A stretch of 64,000 nucleotides of DNA from Isoetes taiwanensis (taxonomy: Eukaryota; Streptophyta; Lycopodiopsida; Isoetales; Isoetaceae), in NCBI GenBank assembly GCA_021234155.1, contig JAJEKV010000027.1:4342623-4406622 (forward strand), in the 5' to 3' direction. Below are positions 44,029 through 54,242 of the stretch, piece after piece. The position numbers and the translations under genes were made by a program. The notes under the pieces were generated by a model. The model was not told where the DNA came from. It did not search any database and saw only the letters and a program-made list of their open reading frames with translations. The number at the start of each line of letters is the position of its first letter. Position 1 is the first letter of the stretch.

Positions 44029-46070
44029 CTGCATATCCTGGTCTGATAGCCTGTTAATTCGTAGAAAATCAGATTCATGAAATAAGAAAAAGTTCAATTC
44101 TGTTCAATTTTTTGAGTTTTTTTTATTGCTATATGAATCACATAATCTATTTAACAGCAAGCCATCTACTTGCGCATCATGCTCGATAGCTATAATCTTT
44201 TAACTCCATGTATACCTTCTCAAGGATGTCTCCAGATGACCTGCCTGCAATCCATGGTATATCTCCCATGCTCTATGATCTCAAATCCTAAAATGCTCAA
44301 GAACGTTAACTTGGCCTGGCTTCAATCATGTATGTGGCATTTTACGAAACCAGTCCAATGAAGAGAATCTTTATCATTGGCCTTGCTTCAATCATGTGTG
44401 TTGCATTTTATGAAACCAGTCCAATGCAAGAGAATCTTTATCATGCAGCACATACCTTGCAATCATCCCATCATCTGCTACCTTGGAATAAGTATATATG
44501 CTACGCTAGCAAATCCAACAAATACCACATGAGATTGATGCTCTTGCCCTTTCCAAAATTTTGGGTGCCTGGCTTGATTCCAAATATTAGAAGCAAGTTA
44601 AATAAAGCTTCAAAACAAAGAGTTGAAATTCCTTCATTGCCCCTGAGTCAAACGAATATATCATGCTTGGAACAAAGCAGTTGCAAATGCGATCCACCAA
44701 AATGCTCAGAGTCCAAATCATAAATGTTGTGGCAGATGCTGGATTGCAAGATTATATTGGAATCCAACAATGTGCTTGTGATATGTAGATGGAATCTGTA
44801 TACTGGAGATCGAGCAGCCCATCCGGGAGCTGGTGAAGATCGATAAGAAGACCTTTCAAGAAAGAGAAAGAAAGAGCACAGGAAGATTTTTAGGGGGATA
44901 TTCTTAATTTTCTCATCCACTGATTCATAAATTAGCAAATCCAAGGGCTGATGTTAATTTTGGCTGACATTGAACCATGTGGATAGTCTAGAATTCCAAG
45001 AATTGTTGTAGGGGGGATAAGCAAGCTTGCTAAAAAAACATTGATATTAGATCATACGAACTTAATATTTAACAAGGTGCTGCGCACGGAGGGTTGCCCT
45101 CCAGTTTCTTCGGGGTGAAGTGGCTAAATCAAACCGTGAACTCATGTTTTCACAATCTATATTTAAATTAAAGTAGACCTCTACCATTGTTCTTACAATC
45201 AGTTTGTAGGTCCCCTACATTCATGTACAAGCCCGTCCACAAGCGCCCCTCGATTGAATTGTGTATGCAACTGAGTAATTTAATGTTGTAGAAATGTCCG
45301 TACGTGTTTTATGTCTTGTAGACACAATCACAGCACTTCCCAGTACTCACAATATTTTAAGCTATAGGTGTTCATCTATAACATCGTTGAACAAGTCACA
45401 ACTTACAATAAACAATCTTTCGGGCGATGTTCCACTTGAAAGACATTGAGAGAAGTTATATTGTTATTCTAATCTTATTTCAATCGTATTCGGTCTATTA
45501 ATATCACCATTCTGTTGTGAAATCCAGGTATAAAATATGACTCGTAAACGTGTACCCAACATTACTCCGCATAAGTAGGGGTGTGAGATTATATGCCATT
45601 TTGATATATGATTGAGGTATATGAACCACCCGCAGGAGCTATATTTGTTTATTTATGCTGGAAAGCATTACCACTTTTAGATATAAAGTTTAGCTGTTAC
45701 TTTTCATGAAATATGGCACATGGTAAGCATATTGACGGTCATGTTGTCAATGGAGAACTTGTATCATGGAGTCTTGTTGTAACTACACTTCTCAGCATGT
45801 GTATGTACTACTGTAGATATGCAAGGTTTGAGGTATTTAACAGGATATTTAGACAAGTCATAGTTTCATGGAATGCAGTGATTTGGTAAGTATGCAACTT
45901 CTATTATGATTCAAGAACCCACAAGAAAATTATCCACTAAAATTGACTCCCAAATTCGAGGGCCCAAAAGCGGAATACACGATATACCAAATCTCAAACC
46001 CTAACAAAATAATACCCTAAGGTTTCTCAACTAAAAATACTCTAATAGAAGGTTTCAAAACCAATACACT
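44029..46070. other. Intergenic, no named gene
   Basis: AT-rich. A 66-bp tandem duplication lies at 44313-44445. Short open stretches on both strands near 44650-44940 are not recognisable. Confidence 0.4.
44313..44445. repeat. 66-bp tandem duplication
   Basis: GGCCTGGCTTCAATCATGT (44313) recurs as GGCCTTGCTTCAATCATGT (44379). The copies match over 66 bp with a few substitutions and one inserted base. Confidence 0.9.
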
Positions 46071-46074
46071 TTAA

Positions 46075-48711
46075 CACTAGAGTGGTCAGGTGATGGACCA
46101 GAAATGGTCCATTTGCAGTGTTCACTTCAAAATTCATATAAAATCAATGGTACAAAATCTATTCGAAGCCTTCCTAGGAGTTCATATATGGCAGTCATAG
46201 TCCACTATAAAAATACCTAAAAATATATATACCTCCATTCTTGTATATTATGCTCTAGCAAACTCAGGGGGGTCAAGTACCAAAAGCTTCATGTTTACAT
46301 AAAGTCAAACTGTCTGGACAAAATGATTTTTTCAAATTTTTTGATTACCATGATATTTTTCTACATGAGATAGGGAAAATGACACAAAAAACCACATGTC
46401 AATCCGAAGTCTGTGAAGAAAGATAGGGCTATTCAAACATGACTGGGTCAAAACTGCTTTCTGCCTCCTCAGAACCAATTATGGTTCCCAGAAGGCAGTT
46501 GTAGTTTAAATACAACAACTTTTACAGCGAAATGCATTTCGAGCTAATATTTGATATATTTGCAATTGACAAGTTCCTCCATCCCATAAAAATATTGGAT
46601 GGCCTTGAATTTGATGTTTGGACTTTCACTTTTGATCTCAATTTTAGGTAACTTGTAATAATGATTAATATTTCTCCATATAGAGCAAAACTTACTCTAT
46701 GATGTCCTCCAAAAAATCATAGTATGAAAGTTCAAAATGATATGAAACCAATGCAAAAACAAGCTTATAAAAAATGCAAAAGACATGGTCACAAAAAATC
46801 AAGAAAGGTTTATGTACCTGAGCCCATTACTGGTCCATAGGTGCATTTAAAATCAATAACTTCCCTACGTTAATTGATTTCAAGTTGAATTTTGGAATAT
46901 AAATAGTTTCTGATTTACTTTAGTAATGAAAATATTTGTTGATCATAACCTTGAGATTTGGATTAAACTTTATAGCATCAAATTCAAATATGTCATCTAT
47001 GTTTATTCTAGATTTATGCCTCGAGACGTGACTTTAAAAAATCACATTCTCAAAATGTCCCATGTCATGAAATCAATGCAAAAAAAATCAAAGAAAAATA
47101 TAGAAGTTTATGACTATAAAACGTCAAGTTAGGCTGCTATGTGCAGTTCCACTTGCAGACCATTATTGGTCCGCAAGACTGAAAGTTTAAAAATTAATAG
47201 AGGCAACATCTCAATCAATTTTGATCTCAACTTTAGAATATAGTTTATACGTACAATTCTCTATAGGATAAAATTAATTGGTTAGACGAGCTTGCATAAT
47301 TTGAGGGCAATATTTAAGCACCAACAACTGTGAATTTATGGGGTACTTATTCGCCAATTGAATCTACATGGACTTCCACTTGCACCTTTCAAAAATTATG
47401 TTATTAAAGGTTCATTATGGGGATAAAATGGATAGGGCTAGTGAGAGATATATGCTCTACACAATTGCTCTAGTTATGGACCATAAATGGTTCATGCTTA
47501 ATTATATTCGTATCTTTCAAATAATACGTTATTTCAATATAAAAATAGAGAGTTATATTGCAAAGGAAGGCCCTCATTCATGAAAAATATAGTGTACATG
47601 AAAGATGACCTACTTGTAATATTATCCTACTAAAACTCTAATGCTTTGTTGCCGCAATGAATATACCAGCTTTATACTAGTAAAAAATAACCATGTTTCT
47701 CCGTATGTTTTTGCAAGAAAGCCACACAACCTTCATAGGGGACCTATATATATGTCCTTTGTCATATTTTGAACCATTTGGAAGGCTTATTTGAAAAATG
47801 TAGCGTGAGAAAGACGCATCAAAGGTCATATGGTTTAATTTTTTATTGTTATACTTAAACTTCACGATCTTCACTTTCATTCATCAATAAACATCATTAG
47901 CTAGTAAATGATGAGTTTTTAGCCTATAATTTTGGAATTAACTCAAAATTTTAACCTCTAATGTGTTAATCCTATGGCTGCACATCATCTTTAAATCTAG
48001 TTAATTGCATGGTTAAACCCTAATTACACTATAGCAAGTTGGTAGAGTAATTTTCTATGTGGATATAAGAAGAATGCATCATTCATTACCCTCATGATAC
48101 TTACAGGTGGTGATTTTGGAGTATTTTAACACATAATTTTGTTCTAAATTCTGTATAGGAAATTCTCTATTAGATTTTGAAGTTGATATACCTTATGAAC
48201 ACTCCAAAAAAAACATAAGATTGTACTTCATATAGTTAAGAACCTATGGCCACAAGAACTACAAAACTTGTAACAATAAGAGAGAAATAATTCCTAAACT
48301 GCAAGCAGCATTTTTGAACAAAATAGGGTTTGCCGGCTTCCACGGATGTTAAATGATAGCAACCAAAGCTGAAAAGATACGGATCAATGTGTTCTATCAT
48401 AAATAGACAAATACTTCCAATTTTGACAAGGTTTAGACTTGTTTATACTATAAAAACCCAAGAATGCAGTTCTGGACTGTTGCAGAAACTGTCAAATTCT
48501 CTAATATTTGAACAATCACGACAACATATAGGTGAATTCATTGGTCTTGAAATTCTTGAATGTCATTAAGAATCAAGTAAAGATTGATATGGTGGCGATA
48601 TATCGCGAAATTGACATTTCTGTTCTCAGATATATTGGTTTAAGTGGCAGTGGGTCAACTGGACCAATTTTGGTCCATGGACCAGGAATGGTCCCCGGGA
48701 CCACTCTAGTG
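46075..48711. mobile_element. Non-autonomous inverted-repeat DNA element with internal palindromes
   Basis: The ends are a perfect 13-bp inverted repeat, CACTAGAGTGGTC (46075-46087) and GACCACTCTAGTG (48699-48711), and both are flanked by TTAA. Inside each end lies GGACCA-NNNN-TGGTCC. The CACTA start and subterminal palindromes recall CACTA elements, but those make 3-bp duplications, and TTAA flanks recall piggyBac, whose ends differ. The 2637-bp interior is AT-rich with no transposase ORF, so it would depend on an outside enzyme. Class is unsettled. Confidence 0.65.
46095..47493. repeat. Series of 16-bp palindromes about 320-380 bp apart
   Basis: GGACCAGAAATGGTCC (46095), GAACCAATTATGGTTC (46472), GCCCATTACTGGTCC (46822), AGACCATTATTGGTCC (47157) and GGACCATAAATGGTTC (47478) share the form GGACCA-NNNN-TGGTCC. 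Sequence after several of them is also alike (TTTAAAATCAATAACTT-type), which suggests a decayed tandem array of ~350-bp units. Two further copies stand at 48661 and 48679. Confidence 0.75.
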
Positions 48712-48715
48712 TTAA

Positions 48716-49764
48716 AACCTTCATCATTTTGGACCTTCAACAAGGACACCAAGTAATGGGTGACTTGTGAAAGATTTCTTACTCTTATCTCAAATTCTTA
48801 AGGCTTTGTTTGAAATATATAGCATTTTACCATTGTTATGGGACACTGCCATGGTTATGCATTAATTGCAGCTTGTTTGTTGAGTTTTCCATTTACATTT
48901 TAACCAAAGGTTTAGCATCTGAGATAGATTTATACTATATATGAGTATCTGCTCTTGAATTCATATAGCTCTTGAATTCATATAACTCTCTGTTTCAGTT
49001 CACCAAAGAGAAAAGAAAATATTCCTTAATGCTTCCAAATCGTACTTTCTTTTGTAAACAACGCGTATGTTTGTTCAAAGGTTCCACTCAAACAATGCTA
49101 TGTTATCTTGGTCTGAATATCTTACAAATAAATCACATTTGATTTACAAAAAAAACAATTTTATAGTAACTTCTGGGTTGCTTGTTCAAAGAGCTCAAAC
49201 AATGCTATGTTATCTTGGTTACAAAGAATAATTTTATAGTAACTTCTAGGTGGAAACAAAGGCTCATATTTAGATTCCCAATCTGTGACATGAGAACTGA
49301 TAAGTACCTTAGACAGCCCACTGCATTTCCTCATATAGAAAGATTTTGTATTTATATGCAATGTGCCTTGCCATGATCGAATAAAACTATTGATTGATTG
49401 GCAAAACAAACTTGACCATTAATGGCCCTGGCTTCAGAATTGCTGTTGTGCCAGACAAAGCTTCATGTCTACTTAAAGACCAACTGCATGAGCAACTGGT
49501 AAGAACCTGCAAAATCCTCATTTGGCTGCCTCGTAATCTTGAGAAACAGAGCTCACTGGGCTATAGTCGTCACATCCCTTCAGAGTACAATTACCACTAA
49601 CTTCTGAGCAGCGTTAATAACTGCCTTCCAGCTTACAGGTTAGAAATTTATTATCCACACCAAAAAGTTATCCTCCTTATGCCAGAAGGCACCCATTCCC
49701 CAAGTAGAAAATCTTCTTCTGGCAATGCTGGACAACATCTAGGCATTATTGAATACCTAGTGCG
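48716..49764. other. Intergenic, no named gene
   Basis: A stretch at about 49415-49500 (GPGFRIAVVPDKASCLLKDQ, followed by a GTAAGAACC donor-like site) reads like an exon, but I do not recognise it and found no partners. A nearly repeated phrase CAATGCTATGTTATCTTGG occurs at 49093 and 49199. Confidence 0.35.
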
Positions 49765-50339
49765 ATGCAACTCATTAGGCCTAAGAAATTCTGGAACAAT
49801 ATGAAAAAAGGTTCAAAGACAAAGGCAGGGACATCAACAGGTGAAGAGGTGGGAGAAACGGAACCAGAAATAGATTGGACAAAATATCTGGAACGCCTAT
49901 ACAAGACAGGGGCGGCACCAATCTGGGCTCCAGAAGGCCGCCACAAGCCTTCTTTCTCCAAAGAGGAGGTCACATGGGCACTAAGCAAGATGGCAAATAA
50001 CAAAGCACCGGATTTATACGGGCTAACAGCGGAGATGTTAAAAAGTGTACAAACACAGATAGTAGGAATAATTACAGAAATATTCAATGAGGTGATACAC
50101 TATGAGGTGATACACAGGCCTCCCAGAGAGATGGCAGTTCAACAAGGTAATTCCGCTCCATAAAGGAGGAAACAGAGAGGAGCCGAGCAACTATAGAACC
50201 ATCATGGTTAGCTCAGTATTTGCGAAATGGTTCGAGAAAACACTAGACCAAAACCAAGAGTTGGATGTAAAACAGGGAAACTCGAGCACAAGGCCAGCCG
50301 GTTTCCCACCGTAGTACTGGACTACTCACGGACCATCTA
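49765..50339 (+). pseudogene. LINE RT N-terminal part, frameshifted
   Basis: The first frame gives WTKYLERLYKTG and FSKEEVTWALSKMANNKAPD...LTAEMLK, a classic RT entry. After about 50130 the meaningful frame changes (WQFNKVIPLHKGGNREEPSN, YRTIMVSSVFAKWFE), which leads to the main RT ORF. Confidence 0.8.
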
Positions 50340-51560
50340 GTGACCCTAAGAATAATGATAGAACAGGCAAAGGAGAACAACAAGAAAATCATATGCTGCT
50401 TCGTGGACTTTAAGAAGGCGTTCGACACAGTACCCAGAGATAAGCTCATTCTGAGACTAATAGGATTAAGAGCACCAGATGGGTTGGTAGGATCAATCGC
50501 AAGGCTATACCAAAAGGTATATGCCAAAATGGAAGGGGGAGGAGAAGCAATAGATTGCGACACAGGAGTAAAGCAAGGATGCCCATTATCACCCACGCTT
50601 TTTGGGATATACATAGACGCCCTACAGGAATTCTTAGAGGAGAAAGAGGGAGATAAGGAAGCACCAATGATAGGGAGAACGAAGGTTCCAATAATGCTAT
50701 ATGCAGACGACTTAGGTATGATGGCAACCAAAGTCAAAGGAATGCACAGAATGCTAGAGATACTAGAAGAGTTCTGTTTGGAGACAGGATTAACAGTCAA
50801 TCTGGACAAGACAAAAATAGTGACCTTCGGTACAAAGACGAAGCACAAGCCCTTCAAATACAAGGGGCGAGAGCTAGAGGAAACAACAGGATACAAAAAC
50901 ACGGGCTATGACACACATGGCGGGGGGAAGTGGTCAAAAGGGGCAGACAACAGATTCCAGGCAGCAATGGAAAACTATTACACCATGATGAATTACTGCA
51001 CTAACAACAGAATCACCAACTGGGAAATCAAAACATATCTATTTAGCACATTAGTAGCATCGACGCAGTTATACGGATGTGAAACATGGGGACCAGGTCT
51101 AACAGAGAAAAAGTGGGAGAAACAGGAAGGGATACTGAGACAATGGCACGGACAGGAATTCCAGGTGAAAGCAGGTACATCATTAGCAACAATCATATAT
51201 GAAACAGGAGAAAAGCCAATGGAGGTGAGAGCATGGGAAAGAACAGTAAGGTACCTAATAAAGGATAACAGTTATGGGAAAGAGGATAAGTTATCGTCAC
51301 TGGCGATGGAGGAATCAGCAAAGCAACACATAGTAAAAGGCAAGGGATGGTTTAACGATGTGGCGAGATGGACGGCAAGCATGGGGATGCAATTAAATCA
51401 GATTATACAAGCAAATGGATGGGACGAAAGAATGGACCAGGACGGGGCAATGAGAAGTCGGGCGGCACAAAGATACAGTCCCAAAGTGGAATGGCTATTG
51501 GGAACCTTCAACCCACGGGGACAGATAGGACATATTACATACAAAAGCGACTGGCCGTAG
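50340..51560 (+). pseudogene. LINE reverse transcriptase core and C-terminus, 406 aa
   Basis: RT motifs IICCFVDFKKAFDTVPRDKL, GVKQGCPLSPTLFGIYIDAL and catalytic MLYADDLGMM are intact. The C-terminal half has QLYGCETWGPGLTEKKWEKQ and AWERTVRYL, shared with the LINE fragment at the right edge of the window (YGCEVWGPGLPKCLW). The frame ends at 51560 and the C-terminal zinc segment lies in other frames downstream, so the copy is not intact. Confidence 0.88.
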
Positions 51561-52170
51561 AAGCAACAGAGGAACGCTTAGCTAGGTTCGTAATGGGGAG
51601 CCACGAACTCCGAATTGAGAAGGATAGGTGGAGAAATGTAGACAGAAAGCGAGTTTAATATGCCGGGCTATGTGATACGTGCAAAATAGAAGACGAAATG
51701 CATATGGTCAAAGAATGTCCTGGTCACGCACATAAGGTCCAAATTTAACAAGGTCAGGTGGGACCTCCCACTCCCAGCACTGATGGACAAAGAAGAGACG
51801 CTTACAGATGTAGCGAAAGCTATAAAAGAGATGATAATTAGACACCGGGGGGTGCACAAAGAGAAGGGTCTGATAATCTGAGAAGCACTACTGAGGCGAA
51901 TCAGAGAGGCCCACAAAGGACAGCTCAAAGCTGTTGATAACGATGCATTGTGTATGGCCAAAGAAGCCAACTAAAAAGCACGATGCGGGTATTAAAAAGA
52001 ACAAGAGAAGCCCGCTAGAAGGCTACATAAACCTGTGCGTCTGTTTGCTGGCAGCACCCTAATTTTTGGGAGCTCGCAGGATGCTACAAAAGTCCGGGGG
52101 CCTCACGGCCTGAGGGACGTTAATGTATATTCTATTCTATTCTATTCTATAACACCCATAGCAGAAACTA

Positions 52171-52880
52171 TTAATGCACACGCATGTTCCGACATGTTTT
52201 TATGGTGCCGTTAGTGGCCACCACATCATCACCCTTATGATGCAACCAAACCAAGGCTAGATGTCCAATGCTACATTTGGCCTCTCTTGAGATTCTACAT
52301 TTGGCCTCTCTTGAGATTCGACTCACACGTTCATACAATATCTTATTCCTTGACATGTTTACTGGATAACATCTGGGTATAACAATCTGAAAGGAGAAAT
52401 ACCAAGAGGGCCATATGGAATAACCCCAATTTCAAGCTCCTTGCAGTGTTCATGCATTGAAATTATATCCACCTATCGTACACTGAGTTGAATTGAAAGA
52501 AAAATAGATTGCATTAATATCTTACCTGCATGTGAGAACAACGTCCTCCTCTACATCCCTCACCCATAATGATCATTCCATTTGAACAACAGTTATAGGA
52601 TGGACCGCATGAGCTCTGCGGACTATTGATGCTGGCACCCCGAACAGGCCAAGGCCTTGCCCTCTTCCACCAGCTTCTTCATTTCACCAACCTATAATTA
52701 TTACAAAAGTTCAGACCCTTGAAGCCCAATTATTAATTTGACCAGTCAAGGTAATCGCTCCTTGGTGTAAGTTCAACCGGAACATGTGCATCCACTCTCT
52801 GCTGGCAAAGGCAATAAAGGTCAATGCAATCTATATCCAGTCGCTTAACTGGCTTCAGAAACTGCTCTGACACACATACG
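52171..52880 (-). pseudogene. Aldo-keto reductase pseudogene
   Basis: Four exon remnants on the minus strand match plant NADPH-dependent aldo-keto reductases of the perakine reductase/IN2-2 type: KRLDIDCIDLYCLCQQRVDA (about 52765-52880), VGEMKKLVEEGK then IVRRAHAVHPITVVQME*SL (52526-52691), ELEIGVIPYGPLGISP (about 52385-52441) and NKILYERVSRISREAK...HLALVWLHHKGDDVV (52171-52356). Defects are a frame slip after EEGK, TGA in place of a conserved Trp, and a 24-bp tandem duplication. The N-terminal exons with the catalytic Asp/Tyr/Lys were not found. Confidence 0.85.
52271..52318. repeat. 24-bp tandem duplication in the reductase relic
   Basis: CTACATTTGGCCTCTCTTGAGATT occurs twice, abutting and identical. 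It repeats RISREAKC in the protein. Confidence 0.95.
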
Positions 52881-54242
52881 ATCTGCTCTAGTGGTAGTAG
52901 TTCTACTGTTTCGATCCGTTTTATATGACCTGCATTTAATATTTATCTTTGAGAATATATAGCACACATTTATTCATGTTATCACATTATTGCCTATAGC
53001 AGTAGATTAGAAAGCTTGATGCTATATTTTCCAAGGTACCAACATAGTAGATTAGAAAGCTTGATGCTATATTTTCCAAGGTACCAACATAGACCTGAAC
53101 TTTGAAAGCAAATCTGGTGCACCATGCACAATATGCAAATCACCCAAACTGTGCTATGTGAAAGAAGAGCTATACGCTTAAGGATGACCTATTTTTCCTG
53201 CAGAAAGATCCATTATTTGCGCAACAAAGATTTTGATTTTACGAACATCTTACATGAATATACCGCTTTTCATGACAGGCATTTGCTGGGTTTGCTTGCG
53301 CTACAGATCAGCTTAGAGCAATGTGCTAGACTTTACTGACAACTAATTGTACAACCTTTCATATAAACAAAATGCAGAGCTATTGGCCAGGCGCATTGAT
53401 ATATATTTCATATCGCACTTACATTTTCCACATTTGCTTTCCCCCACGCTGCAAGTAGTGAGAACTGCTTCAAAAAGTGTATTTCTCTTGTGTATTGTTA
53501 GTGTATCTTGCTCGTAGGCTCATGACAGATCTCATCTCCAATGGCAGGATATGTTGCAATTCAATGCTAATGACATGTAACGCCTTTTCTTTTCTTTCCT
53601 TCTAAAATTATTTTTGTTGTTGAAGGAAAGGAGGTGAGACTTGCACTCATCTGCCACGCAATGGTAACCGATAGGATTTCAACGTGTGGCAATGAGGTCT
53701 AACCACCAGGGCTATCACCACTATGGGCAAAACATAATATTAGCGGGTGTTGTAGGTTGGGAAGTAGATAAACGACTGGTACTTTTATCATACTGTCAAA
53801 TTGAACACTGATTCAACTGCTGGTTGCACCCTCAGTTATTTTCCAAGAATGTTCTATTTATTGTGATTTGCACCCTCAGTTATTTTCCAAGAATGGACTG
53901 GTTGCTAATAACGTACAGTAAACATGTGTATATTAACGGATACGATGATGATGATGATGGCTTTAGCTTCATCGCCTTAGGAAAAAAGCAAATAGGCACC
54001 ACAAATGGATTTCTGAAATGGCTACAATCTCTTGGAATTTAAGTACTGCACAACCATCTTTAATTCCACGCAAATTTGAAGCACCTTCCAGAGTAATATG
54101 GTGCATAATTTGTGGGATCTGAACCCTCGTGTACATGATCGATAGGAACCTCAATGTTTAATAGGTTGTGGAATTGATCAAATGTAAGCTCTTCAATCTC
54201 GTTTTTGTTTCCATGTATATCAAAAGCTGGGACTGACATTAT
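52881..54242. other. Intergenic, 3' of the PPR gene, no supported gene
   Basis: Holds a 45-bp duplication (53001-53090). A CACCCTCAGTTATTTTCCAAGAATG phrase occurs twice at about 53827 and 53870. Minus-strand reading past the PPR stop stays open for about 50 codons (54060-54240), possibly the lost end of that gene. Confidence 0.4.
53001..53090. repeat. 45-bp tandem duplication, identical copies
   Basis: AGTAGATTAGAAAGCTTGAT... occurs at 53001-53045 and 53046-53090 without difference. Confidence 0.95.

Larger units (their letters stand above)
49765..52158 (+). mobile_element. LINE with (TATTC)n tail, decayed
   Basis: Includes RT fragments, a C-terminal zinc-binding segment near 51660 (GLCDTCKIEDEMHMVKECPG) and a tail of TATTC repeats at about 52128-52158 instead of poly-A. 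Microsatellite-like tails occur in some non-L1 LINE groups. The 5' end and target duplication could not be fixed. Confidence 0.8.

Noticed and set aside
46095-47493. CRISPR-like array from regularly spaced palindromes
   Set aside because: Spacing is 320-380 bp, copies are degenerate, and the context is a plant nuclear DNA element.
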